NCBI GenBank assembly: GCA_030638825.1
Contig: DAOWDU010000029.1
Location: 1 to 37,864 of the forward strand
Length of the DNA stretch: 37,864 nt
Direction of reading: 5' to 3'
Origin: a bacterium
GTDB taxonomy: Bacteria; Patescibacteriota; Minisyncoccia; JAHIHE01; JAGLIN01
This document shows positions 27,288 through 36,458 of this stretch, piece after piece (the stretch's first letter is position 1; each line of letters starts with the position of its first letter). Position numbers and translations under genes: made by a program. Under the pieces are notes generated by a model. It searched no databases, was not told the DNA's origin, and was given only the letters and a program-made list of their open reading frames with translations.

Positions 27288-27312
27288 AAAACCCGCTTCT
27301 CTGACGGGTTTT
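27288..27312 (+). terminator. Hairpin downstream of C39-like gene, possible terminator
   Basis: aaaacccg-cttctctga-cgggtttt; weak U tract. Confidence 0.5.
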
Positions 27313-27321
27313 AGTTTTAAT

Positions 27322-27366
27322 CTGTGTTCTTCTGTGCCTTTAGTCTGTGTTCGTCTGTGTGCTATT
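27322..27366. repeat. CTGTGTTTGTCTGTG-type repeat, copy 3
   Basis: atctgtgttcttctgtgcctttagtctgtgttcgtctgtgtgctatt. Confidence 0.85.
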
Positions 27367-28672
27367 TTTTGTTAATAACATCTTTTCCAACCCATTTTCT
27401 CAAAACTTCTGGCACAATAATACTCTCATCTTTTTGCTGATAATTTTCCAAAATCGCAATCATCGGACGGACAGTTGGCAAGGCAGTATTGTTTAACATA
27501 TACACAAATTTTTTATTATCATCTTTATCTTTATATTTCACATTCAATCTTCTCGCCTGCCAATCCAGAAAATTAGACGCTGAACCTGTTTCGCCGTAAC
27601 TATTTCTATTTGGCATCCATGCTTCAATATCAAACATTTTATATTTTCCCGCGCCCATATCGCCAGTGCAAATTTGCAAAAGACGATAAGGCAATCCTAA
27701 ATCTTCGTGCAATTCTTTTGATATCTCTATCATCTCTTTTTGGATTTTATCAGATTCTTTAAGATTAGCTTTGCAAATACAAACCTGTTCTACTTTCATA
27801 AATTCATGAACGCGATAAATTCCTTTTGTGTCTTTTCCATAGCTTCCGATCTCGCTTCTATAACATTGTGAAAATCCGCAAATTTTCAACGGCAAATCTT
27901 TTTCGTCTAAAACTTCGTTAGCGTAATAAGCAAGTAAAGATGGTTCCGCTGTTCCAACTAAAAACTTATTTTCTTTTTTTGTTGTGCCATCAGCTAATTT
28001 TTCATCATTAGCGATTTTATAAATCTCGTCAACTTCAGGATTATATTCTTTGCCAGCAAAATAGCCGCTGCCAAATAAAGCGAATTCTCTCACTAAAGTC
28101 GGCGGAATCATCGGCGTAAATCCTTTGCTGATTAATTTCTCCAGCGCTAACATCATCAAGCCCATTTGCAGCATCACCGCTTCATTTTTTACATAGTATC
28201 CCCGATACCCTGCTGTTTTTACCCCGCGTTCAAAATCAATTAAATCTAAATTTTTGGCTAATGTTATATAGTCTTTCGGCTCAAAATCAAACTCTGTCGG
28301 TTCGCCCCATTTATAAACTTCCACATTATCATTTTCATCTTTGCCAACTGGCGTATCTTCGGATGGAATCGTTGGAACTTTTATCATTAAATCTAAATAC
28401 TCTTTTTCTACTTCTCTAAATTCTTTCTCTATCTCAGCGATTTTAGTTTTTATTTTCTTGCCTTCTTCAATCTGTTCCCCTGTCGGTTTCTGCCCTTGAG
28501 TATTTTTCGCTAATTTATTTTTTATTATTTGCAACTCATCAATTTTTGAAATAAATCCCCTCCTCTCTTTGTCAATTTGAAGAAGCTGATCAACATCCAA
28601 ATCAATATTCTTATTACTGACTGCTTCTTTAATCTTCTCTGAATTTTCTCTAATGAATTTTATATCTAACAT
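27362..28672 (-). CDS. serS: Seryl-tRNA synthetase
   Basis: 'MLDIKFIRENSEKIKEAV', class II motifs 'GTAEPSLLAYYANEVL', 'CGFSQCYRSEIGSYGKDTKGIYRVHEFMKVEQ', 'SNFLDWQARRLNVKYK'. Confidence 0.95.
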   Translation of the reverse strand: MLDIKFIRENSEKIKEAVSNKNIDLDVDQLLQIDKERRGFISKIDELQIIKNKLAKNTQGQKPTGEQIEEGKKIKTKIAEIEKEFREVEKEYLDLMIKVPTIPSEDTPVGKDENDNVEVYKWGEPTEFDFEPKDYITLAKNLDLIDFERGVKTAGYRGYYVKNEAVMLQMGLMMLALEKLISKGFTPMIPPTLVREFALFGSGYFAGKEYNPEVDEIYKIANDEKLADGTTKKENKFLVGTAEPSLLAYYANEVLDEKDLPLKICGFSQCYRSEIGSYGKDTKGIYRVHEFMKVEQVCICKANLKESDKIQKEMIEISKELHEDLGLPYRLLQICTGDMGAGKYKMFDIEAWMPNRNSYGETGSASNFLDWQARRLNVKYKDKDDNKKFVYMLNNTALPTVRPMIAILENYQQKDESIIVPEVLRKWVGKDVINKK

Positions 28673-28699
28673 AGTTTTTGATTAAATTTTTAATAATAA

Positions 28700-29386
28700 T
28701 TATTTTTTGCCATCAATCTCATCTGAAAATCTCTTAAAGAATTCTTTCATAAATTGATCCCTACTCCTACCAATTTCTTTTCCTGCTTTAGTCAATAATT
28801 TATTTTTAATATATTTTAATTTAAACTCGTATTCCATTAAACTAGAATCTTCTTTTGTGTAGGAATAATCTTTACCGCTTTTCGCTAAATGCTTTTCATT
28901 TCCAGTATAAAGTATATTAGAACCAAAACTCCCAGCAAACAAAAAAGCGCGCGCAATTCCAATTGCTCCAATTGAGTCTAATTTATCAGCGTCAAATAAA
29001 ACTTTAGCTTCAATTGTTTTTGGAATATTAGCGTTTCTATATCTATGTGTTAAAACGCAATGTACAATATTTTCAATGCTTTTATTATCTATTTTATATT
29101 TTTTCAAAATCTTCTTAGCAATTTTTGCGCCCTCTTCCGCATGACAAAATTTGCCTCCATTTTTCATTTCTTGTTTTCTACTAATATCATGTAATATAGT
29201 TGCCACTTCTAAAATTTGCAAATTAGCTTTTTCTTTTTTTCCTAATTTCAAAGCAAGCATTCTTACTCTTTCAATATGCGTCCAATCATGACATCCGCTT
29301 GCGCCCTTAAAATATCTTTTAGCTTCTTTTTCTATTTGATTAATTATTTTTTTATTTATCATACTTTTTATGTTGGATAGTTTCAA
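28700..29386 (-). CDS. HD-domain phosphohydrolase
   Basis: 'GCHDWTHIERV', 'VATILHDISRK', 'FDADKLDSIGAIGIARAF'. Confidence 0.88.
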   Translation of the reverse strand: MKLSNIKSMINKKIINQIEKEAKRYFKGASGCHDWTHIERVRMLALKLGKKEKANLQILEVATILHDISRKQEMKNGGKFCHAEEGAKIAKKILKKYKIDNKSIENIVHCVLTHRYRNANIPKTIEAKVLFDADKLDSIGAIGIARAFLFAGSFGSNILYTGNEKHLAKSGKDYSYTKEDSSLMEYEFKLKYIKNKLLTKAGKEIGRSRDQFMKEFFKRFSDEIDGKK

Positions 29387-29392
29387 ACATAA

Positions 29393-30865
29393 TTATATTT
29401 TTCTAGTTTTTTTTGGTCGCATCATCGGAAAAAACACCGTATCTCTAATATTTTCCTGATTAGCTAAAATCATAAATAATCTATCAATTCCTACGCCAAA
29501 TCCTGCCGTTGGGGGCATTCCATATTCAAGCGCTTCAATAAAATCTTCATCTGTCATTTGCGCTTCCTTATCTCCTGCTGTTCTGAGTTTAGCTTGTGCA
29601 TCAAATCTTTCCTTTTGATCTATTGGATCATTTAATTCTGAAAATCCGTTTCCGACCTCTGAACCAGCAATTAAAATTTGAAATCTTTGAACTTTATTTT
29701 CGCTATTATCTTTTTTCTTAGCAAGTGGCGAAATATCTAAAGGATGATTTATTAAAAATGCTGGCTGAACTAATTTCGGACGAACTAATTTTTTATAGAG
29801 CTGGTCAATTAAGCGTCCCCTACCAACTGTCTTGTCAAATTTAATTTTCTTCTCTCTCAAAACCTTTTGCATATCTTCTGTGGATGGATGTTTTTCAATA
29901 TCAACTCCTGATTTTTCTAAAATAATTTCTCGAAAATCAATTCGTTGCCAGGGAGTTTTAAAATTTAAAATCTCATCTTGATATTTAATTTCTAAAGTTC
30001 CAAATGTTTTTTTAATAATCGCTGTATAAAAATCTTCTGTAAATCTCATCAGTTCTTCATAGTTAACATAAGCGCAATAATATTCAAGCATTGTAAATTC
30101 TTGAAGATGTTGAGTGCTTATTCCCTCATTCCTAAAAACTCTGCCGAGCTCATAAATTTTTTCAAACCCGCCGACAATTAATCTTTTCAAATGAAGCTCT
30201 AAAGAAATTCGTAAATATAAATCTGTATCTAATTTATTATGATGAGTTATAAATGGTTCTGCATCTGCTCCCCCTGGAACGCTTTCTAAAATAGGAGTTT
30301 CCACTTCCAAATAATTATTACCATTTAAGTATTCTTTAATATTATTTATGAATTCAATTCTTTTAATAAATAAATTTTTAACATCTTTATTCATTATTAA
30401 ATCTAAATATCTTTTTCTATATTTTATTTCTTCGTCTTTCAACCCATACCACTTCTCTGGCAAAGGCAAAAGCGACTTGGTTAAAAGTTTATATCCTCCA
30501 ACATTCAAAGTCTGCTCACCTCTTTTGGTTGTAAATAAAATTCCTCTTGCTTCAATAAAATCGCCCATATCTAAATTCTTGAGCATCGCGTATTCTTCTT
30601 TACCGATTTCATCTCGTTTAAAAAACAACTGGATTTGTCCGCTTTGATCTTCAATATTCGCAAAAGTCAATCCGCCGTGCGCTCTAATCATTCTTATTCT
30701 CCCCGCCAAAATAATTTCTTTTTCTGATTTAGAAAACTCGTCAAAATTATCAAAAGCTTGTTTTATAATATGCGTTCTTTCACACTTCGCGGGATACGGA
30801 TCTATGTCAGCTTCTTTTATCTTATTTAATTTATCAAGTCTAGCTTGTTTTAATTTGTCTATCAT
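29393..30865 (-). CDS. lysS: Lysyl-tRNA synthetase (class II)
   Basis: 'AGRIRMIRAHGGLTFANIEDQSGQIQLF', 'ETPILESVPGGADAEPFITHHN', 'RNEGISTQHLQEFTMLEYY', 'PPTAGFGVGIDRLFM'. Confidence 0.96.
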   Translation of the reverse strand: MIDKLKQARLDKLNKIKEADIDPYPAKCERTHIIKQAFDNFDEFSKSEKEIILAGRIRMIRAHGGLTFANIEDQSGQIQLFFKRDEIGKEEYAMLKNLDMGDFIEARGILFTTKRGEQTLNVGGYKLLTKSLLPLPEKWYGLKDEEIKYRKRYLDLIMNKDVKNLFIKRIEFINNIKEYLNGNNYLEVETPILESVPGGADAEPFITHHNKLDTDLYLRISLELHLKRLIVGGFEKIYELGRVFRNEGISTQHLQEFTMLEYYCAYVNYEELMRFTEDFYTAIIKKTFGTLEIKYQDEILNFKTPWQRIDFREIILEKSGVDIEKHPSTEDMQKVLREKKIKFDKTVGRGRLIDQLYKKLVRPKLVQPAFLINHPLDISPLAKKKDNSENKVQRFQILIAGSEVGNGFSELNDPIDQKERFDAQAKLRTAGDKEAQMTDEDFIEALEYGMPPTAGFGVGIDRLFMILANQENIRDTVFFPMMRPKKTRKI

Positions 30866-30965
30866 TGATTTAATTTTAATTTAATACTACTCTAAATATA
30901 CTATTTTAGTTTGAATTAGTCAAAAAAATAACGGATTGTAAAATCCGTTAATAAATAATAAAAAT

Positions 30966-31427
30966 TTATTTTATTTCAATAATTTTATATTTTACTTTCC
31001 CCTTCGGAGTTTCAACTTCAACTTTGTCATTTACTTTATGTCCCAAAAAAGACATTGCCAGCGGTGATTCATTAGAAATCCTGCCTTCTGACGGATCGGC
31101 CTCGTTGGAGCCAACAATGGTGAGCGTGCGTTCAATTTTTCCATTCTGCGCTTTTATTGTAGATCCAATATTAACAACATTGGATCTGGAATGGCGGTCA
31201 TCAATTGTCTCCGCATTTTTAAAAGTTTCTTCTAACTCCGCAATTCTTGACTCGTTAAGCGCTTGCTGTTCTTTCGCTTCGGAGTATTCCGCGTTTTCAC
31301 TCAAATCTCCCAATTCTTTTGCGTCCTGAATGCGTTTTGATATCTCCTGTCTTTTTGATGTTTTTAAATAATTGAGTTCTTCTTTTAATTTTTTTAAACC
31401 ATCTGTTGTAATAAATTCTTTTGCCAT
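30966..31427 (-). CDS. greA: Transcription elongation factor GreA
   Basis: 'TTDGLKKLKEELNYLKTSKRQEISKRIQDAKELGDLSENAEYSEAKEQQALNESRI', C-terminal GreA_GreB domain. Confidence 0.95.
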   Translation of the reverse strand: MAKEFITTDGLKKLKEELNYLKTSKRQEISKRIQDAKELGDLSENAEYSEAKEQQALNESRIAELEETFKNAETIDDRHSRSNVVNIGSTIKAQNGKIERTLTIVGSNEADPSEGRISNESPLAMSFLGHKVNDKVEVETPKGKVKYKIIEIK

Positions 31428-31567
31428 TTTTTTATTTTATTTAATTATTTTATAGAGCTGCTAAAAGTAGCAATTTATAAAATTAAAAACCCGCCAAACA
31501 AGCTGGGTAAAAATTACTTGTATCATAATATCATATTGAAATTGTATGTCAACCCCTTGCAACGAAA

Positions 31568-32143
31568 TCACTTCACAATCTTATCCACAATTCCATACTT
31601 CCTCGCCTCTTCCGCGCTCATATAATAATCACGGTCAGAATCTTTTTCAACTTTTGCGAATGGCTGGCCGGTATTTTTAGCGAGAATTTTATTAAGACGA
31701 TCCTTCACTTTCAAAATATGTTTTGCCGAAATATCAATATCGCTCGCCTGCCCTTCCGCGCCGCCCATAACCTGATGGATTAAAACTTCCGCATTTGGCA
31801 GAATAAATCTCTTCTTTTTCGCGCCGCTGGATAATAGAAGCGAAGCAGCGGAAGCGGCAAGCCCGACGCAAGTTGTTGAAATATCGCACTTCACATAATT
31901 CATCGTATCATAAATCGCTAACGCCGAACTCACAACTCCGCCTGGTGAATTTATGTAAAGCTGAACATCTGCTTTTCCATCCTGCTTTTCTAAAAATATA
32001 AGCTGAGCAATGATCGTATTCGCCATGTCATCATTAATAACGCCGCTCAAAAAAATAATTCTCTCCTTTAATAAGCGCGAATAAATGTCATAAGCTCTCT
32101 CGCCATAGTTTGATTTTTCTATTACGGTTGGGATTAGGTTCAT
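31568..32143 (-). CDS. clpP: ATP-dependent Clp protease proteolytic subunit
   Basis: '[32 protein letters not shown]', '[18 protein letters not shown]', '[14 protein letters not shown]', '[10 protein letters not shown]', '[20 protein letters not shown]'. Confidence 0.95.
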   Translation of the reverse strand: MNLIPTVIEKSNYGERAYDIYSRLLKERIIFLSGVINDDMANTIIAQLIFLEKQDGKADVQLYINSPGGVVSSALAIYDTMNYVKCDISTTCVGLAASAASLLLSSGAKKKRFILPNAEVLIHQVMGGAEGQASDIDISAKHILKVKDRLNKILAKNTGQPFAKVEKDSDRDYYMSAEEARKYGIVDKIVK

Positions 32144-32171
32144 AATTGTAAGATTAAATAGTTAGTAAAAT

Positions 32172-32310
32172 TGTCATTGCGAGGAGCCCGATTGAGCGTA
32201 GCGAAGAGATGGCGACGAAGCAATCCCGTAATTAAATTCACTGGACATAGTTACGGGATTGCTTCGTCACTCCACTTCGCTATCGCTCCGTTACGCTCCT
32301 CGCAATGACA
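32172..32310. repeat. Palindromic element, TGTCATTGCGAGGAG family, copy 2
   Basis: 139 bp with tgtcattgcgaggag / ctcctcgcaatgaca ends, between tig and clpP. Confidence 0.9.
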
Positions 32311-32318
32311 GTGAAAAA

Positions 32319-33605
32319 TTAAGCTTTATTACTTTCCGCAATTCCTTCTAATATCCCAAAAACTTTCTCATTCATAATAACCCCCGCCATATGATCTTTG
32401 AACTTCTCCAAGTCCATATTCTTCCTTAACTCTTTTTCGTTAGGATAAAACTTCAAAGTCTCATTAACTTTCTGCTCTATCTCTTCATCGCTTATCTTTA
32501 TTTCTTCCTGCAAAGAAATTTCTCTCATCACTAATCCCGTCTTAGTTCTCTTCTCCGCCATTGGCTGCCATTCATTTTTTAATTTCTCAAGATTAGTATT
32601 TACATTTTTCAAATACTCCTCAAATTCAATTCCCGTCTGAGTAATATTATTTTTGAATTCGTTAATCATATTATTCAATTCCGATTCAATCAAAATTTCC
32701 GGGATTTCCACTGTTATTTTCTCTGCCACCTGATCAATCAATTTGCCTCTTAGTTTTTCTTTCGCTTTCCCCTCTTCTTCTATCGTCATTCCTTTTCTCA
32801 TATTCTTTTTTAAATCTTCCAAACTTTCAAATTTGCCAAGCCCTTTCGCAAACTCGTCGTTTACTTCTGGCAAATCAACTTTCTGCACTAAATTAATTTT
32901 GACTTTAAAACTCGCTTTCTTTCCCGCCAAATCCTTTTTATAATTCTCTGGGAAAACTAAGTCAAATTCTTTTTCCTCATCTTTTTTCATTCCGATTATT
33001 CTGTCTTCAAATCCCGGCACAAATTTTCCTTGTCCAATTACTAGAGGATGATTTTTGCTTTCTCCGCCTTCCAATTTTACGCCCGCGACTCTTGTCTCAA
33101 AATCAATTTCCACCCGATCATCTTTCTCAGCAGCTTCATTTTTAGTCAGATAACTTGCCTTTTTCTTCTGTAAAGTTCTTATTTCTTTTTCTATCATCTC
33201 ATCATCTATTTTCTTGACTTCCATTTTTCCAAACACTGTTTTGTAATTGCCCAATTTTATTTCTGGCATCACGGAAATGACAATTTTATATTCCAACGGA
33301 TTACCCAGCGCTGATTTTGTAATTTCCACTTTCGGCTGACCAAGAGGGTTTAATTTATTTTCTTTAATTATTTTAAAATAAGAATCTTCAATCGCCAGCT
33401 GATTTGCTTCTCCTGAAATAGCGTCATCACCTAACTGTTTTTTAGCAACATTTTTAGGAACTTTCCCATCCCGAAACCCGTCTAGCTTAATATTCTTAGC
33501 TAATTTATCCAAAGCATTATTTAGATACTTTTCCATTTCCTCCACAGAAATCTCCACGCTTATTTCTTTTTGTGATTTTGGTAAATCTTTAATTGTATTT
33601 TTCAT
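32319..33605 (-). CDS. tig: Trigger factor
   Basis: 'VEEMEKYLNNALDKLAKNIKLDGFRDGKVPKNV', PPIase region 'DDRVEIDFETRVAGVKLEGGESKNHPLVIGQGKFVPGFEDRIIGMK'. Confidence 0.93.
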   Translation of the reverse strand: MKNTIKDLPKSQKEISVEISVEEMEKYLNNALDKLAKNIKLDGFRDGKVPKNVAKKQLGDDAISGEANQLAIEDSYFKIIKENKLNPLGQPKVEITKSALGNPLEYKIVISVMPEIKLGNYKTVFGKMEVKKIDDEMIEKEIRTLQKKKASYLTKNEAAEKDDRVEIDFETRVAGVKLEGGESKNHPLVIGQGKFVPGFEDRIIGMKKDEEKEFDLVFPENYKKDLAGKKASFKVKINLVQKVDLPEVNDEFAKGLGKFESLEDLKKNMRKGMTIEEEGKAKEKLRGKLIDQVAEKITVEIPEILIESELNNMINEFKNNITQTGIEFEEYLKNVNTNLEKLKNEWQPMAEKRTKTGLVMREISLQEEIKISDEEIEQKVNETLKFYPNEKELRKNMDLEKFKDHMAGVIMNEKVFGILEGIAESNKA

Positions 33606-33642
33606 TTGGTTTGTTTATTAATAATTTAATTTAATTACAAAC

Positions 33643-33780
33643 TGTCATTGCGAGAAGCCTTCGGAGCGTAGCGAACGAAATGGCGACGAAGCAATCCCGT
33701 GACCAAGTCATTTGGACATAGTTCTGGGATTGCTTTGTCGTTCAATTATCCTTCGGATAATTTCACTTCTCGCAATGACA
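33643..33780. repeat. Palindromic element, TGTCATTGCGAG family, copy 3
   Basis: 138 bp with tgtcattgcgagaag / cttctcgcaatgaca ends, between ppaC and tig. Confidence 0.9.
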
Positions 33781-33788
33781 GATAATTT

Positions 33789-34721
33789 CTACTTTCCCAA
33801 CTCCCTCATCAACACTGGCACTACTTGTTTCTTTCTTGAAACAATATTTTTCAAAAACATTATCTCATCCTCAATCTTACTCCCAAAAACTTTTTGACTT
33901 AAAATATTTTCTTCCTCCCTAACAATATACAAATAAGAATTATTTTTAATAATATCAACCACCGCAAAAAATAAATAATCTAATTTCTCTTTTCTCTTCT
34001 TATTTACTAATTCTTTAATAATCTTATTTTTCTGAATATTTACGCTTTCTGGCATTGTCGTTTCCCAAACGCCAATGCCTACTTTATTTTTTCCCATCTC
34101 AAACTGCTTGTAATCTTTATTTATAATATCTCTCACAGAAATTCCCTTTAAGCTTGATTTCGCCGCAAATAAATCTTTCGTAAATTCTTTAAGATTTAAT
34201 TTAGCGATTTTATTTAGTTCTCTAAGTATTTTTTTATCATCGCTTGTAGTTGTTGGCGAGTTAAAATTTAGCGTATCAGAAATAATTCCCGCAATCATTA
34301 GTATCGCCGAGATTTTATCTATCTTAATATTTTTCTCTCGCAGGATTTTATAGATTACAGAACCTGTGCAGCCTATAGATTCAATTCTACAATAAATCGG
34401 TTTTGAAGATTGCAATCCGCCGAGATTATGATGATCAATAATCGCCAGCAAATTATCTTCTGTCAGTCCGTCTATTATCTGATTCGGTTCTGTCGTATCA
34501 ACAAGAACAACTTTCTCATTTTTTATTTTCTTTAAAATTCTTGGCTTTTTTATTTTTAATAAATTTAAAACAAACCCTGTTTCGTTGTTTATCTCATCCG
34601 CTGTCACCGCTTCAACTTCAAGCCCAAACATTTTCTTTCCAAGCCTTGAAACCAAAATCGCCGCCAAAACCGAATCCGCATCTGGATTTTTATGCCCGAT
34701 AGAAATGATTTTTTGTTTCAT
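33789..34721 (-). CDS. ppaC: Manganese-dependent inorganic pyrophosphatase (DHH family)
   Basis: 'SIGHKNPDADSVLAAI', 'VVLVDTTEPNQ', 'AIIDHHNLGGLQSSKPIYCRIESIGCTGSVI', 'GIISDTLNFNSPTTTSDD'. Confidence 0.92.
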   Translation of the reverse strand: MKQKIISIGHKNPDADSVLAAILVSRLGKKMFGLEVEAVTADEINNETGFVLNLLKIKKPRILKKIKNEKVVLVDTTEPNQIIDGLTEDNLLAIIDHHNLGGLQSSKPIYCRIESIGCTGSVIYKILREKNIKIDKISAILMIAGIISDTLNFNSPTTTSDDKKILRELNKIAKLNLKEFTKDLFAAKSSLKGISVRDIINKDYKQFEMGKNKVGIGVWETTMPESVNIQKNKIIKELVNKKRKEKLDYLFFAVVDIIKNNSYLYIVREEENILSQKVFGSKIEDEIMFLKNIVSRKKQVVPVLMRELGK

Positions 34722-34754
34722 ATTTTTGTTTTTAAAATTTATTCAATATCCAAT

Positions 34755-35993
34755 TCACTCCTTATTCTCTTTAACCTCCTCATCTTCATTTTTCTCTTCT
34801 GACTTTTTTTCATCATCAGAATTTTCCTCTTTCTTATTTTCCACAACATCAATCTTCCACCCCGTCAATTTCGCCGCTAAACGGACATTCTGTCCCTGTT
34901 TGCCGATCGCCAAAGATAATTGATCTTCATCCGCGTAAGCAGTCGCGATTTTTTTATCTTCATCTATGTCAATATGCGATATTTTCGCGGGTGACAAAGC
35001 GTGCTGAATATAAGTTCCGACATTTTCATTCCACTCAATGATATCGATTTTTTCTCCGCCGAGTTCATTGATAATCGTTTGAATTCTTGTTCCTCTTTGT
35101 CCAACACACGAACCAACAGGATCTATTCCATTTTCATTTGAGTAAACCGCCACTTTAGCTCTTGAGCCAGCCTCGCGCGCGACTGATTTTATTTCCACAG
35201 TTTTGGAAAATATTTCTGGAACTTCAAGTTCAAATAATTTTCCGATGATTTCGGGATTAGTTCTGGATAAAACCAAGCTAGCGTCTCTTGATTCTTTCTC
35301 AACTTTAACAATGTAAATTTTAAGTCTTCGCCCCACTTCATATTGCTCGCCGCTTATCTGTTCAGCTGGATAAAGAATGCCAACCGCTTTTCCGATATCA
35401 ACAAAAACATTTCTTCCTTCAACTCTCTGGACTGTCCCGTTCACAACCTCCCCTTCCTTGTCTTTAAACTCATCAAAAATTGCCGCTTTTTCCGCTTCTC
35501 TAATTTTTTGAATCATAACTTGTTTGGCTGTCTGCGCGGCAATTCTCCCAAAATCACTTTTTGAGGGAAGCGCGATTTCTATCTCGTCATCAATTTCAGG
35601 TTTCTTCTTAAATTCTTTTGCTTCTTCAATTGTCAAATTCCTTTCTGGATTAAATTTCTTTTTCACCAAATCTTCTTTATTTTCAAATTCTTCTTTTTTG
35701 CTATTTTTACTATCCTTTTTAATTTTTACTTTTTTTGCTTCTTTTATATCCTCTATATTATCCTCACCATTTTCTTCATCATCAATTTCTTCCGCGACAA
35801 TTTTAACTTGAAAAACTTTTATGTCTCCCGACACTTCGTCAAAATTAACTTTTATAATTTGCCCTTTCTCGCAATACTCTTTTTTATACGCCGCCGCCAA
35901 AGCCGCTTCCACAACATCTATCGCAACTTCTTTTGAGATTCCTTTCTCCTCACATATTTGATTAATCGCCAACACGAATTGTTTCTGATCCAT
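34755..35993 (-). CDS. nusA: Transcription termination/antitermination protein NusA
   Basis: 'EEKGISKEVAIDVVEAALAAAYKK', S1 and KH regions 'DPVGSCVGQRGTRIQTIINELGGEKIDIIEW', 'LSLAIGKQGQNVRLAAKLTGWKIDV'. Confidence 0.95.
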   Translation of the reverse strand: MDQKQFVLAINQICEEKGISKEVAIDVVEAALAAAYKKEYCEKGQIIKVNFDEVSGDIKVFQVKIVAEEIDDEENGEDNIEDIKEAKKVKIKKDSKNSKKEEFENKEDLVKKKFNPERNLTIEEAKEFKKKPEIDDEIEIALPSKSDFGRIAAQTAKQVMIQKIREAEKAAIFDEFKDKEGEVVNGTVQRVEGRNVFVDIGKAVGILYPAEQISGEQYEVGRRLKIYIVKVEKESRDASLVLSRTNPEIIGKLFELEVPEIFSKTVEIKSVAREAGSRAKVAVYSNENGIDPVGSCVGQRGTRIQTIINELGGEKIDIIEWNENVGTYIQHALSPAKISHIDIDEDKKIATAYADEDQLSLAIGKQGQNVRLAAKLTGWKIDVVENKKEENSDDEKKSEEKNEDEEVKENKE

Positions 35994-36432
35994 AGTTTTT
36001 ATTTATTTAAATTAAATTTTGAATTATTTTGAAAGCCTTTTTTAAAAAAACCTATCCGTTTCTTCGGGTAGGCAATCGTTTCTCATCTCCTTAATAATTA
36101 CAGTGTAGCATAGAATAAAATTATGTCAAATTCATTAAACATCCAATATCCAGTTTCTAATTTCCCATTTTATACCACCCTAATTCTTCTTCATTAACAA
36201 CATATATCTCATCCCATTTTTTGCCGGAGCTGATAAATTCTTCCGCTGAAATATTAAGCCAGTGTTTGATTTTGTTGCTATCTATTTCATAAACTTTATA
36301 ATCGTTGCTTGCTCTGACAAGATAGCTTTCTTGATAATTATCTACCAAGGAAGAATTGACTTCTTGAACATTATCCCAATTCAAATGTCCGTAGAAATCA
36401 AAGATCTCTCCGTCTAAAATATGTCTCTTGTA

Positions 36433-36458
36433 AGCCTGTCCTGAGCCTGTCGAAGGAT
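36433..36458. repeat. Dispersed-type repeat CCTTCGACAGGCTCAGGACAGGCT inserted in frame (encodes PSTGSGQA)
   Basis: Plus strand agcctgtcctgagcctgtcgaagg; interrupts the repeat module relative to its neighbouring copy. Confidence 0.75.

Noticed and set aside
31157-31190. agatccaat...attggatct short inverted repeat in greA as another in-frame palindromic insertion
   Set aside because: Only about 9-bp arms, and the encoded residues correspond to the normal GreA domain junction; chance is adequate.
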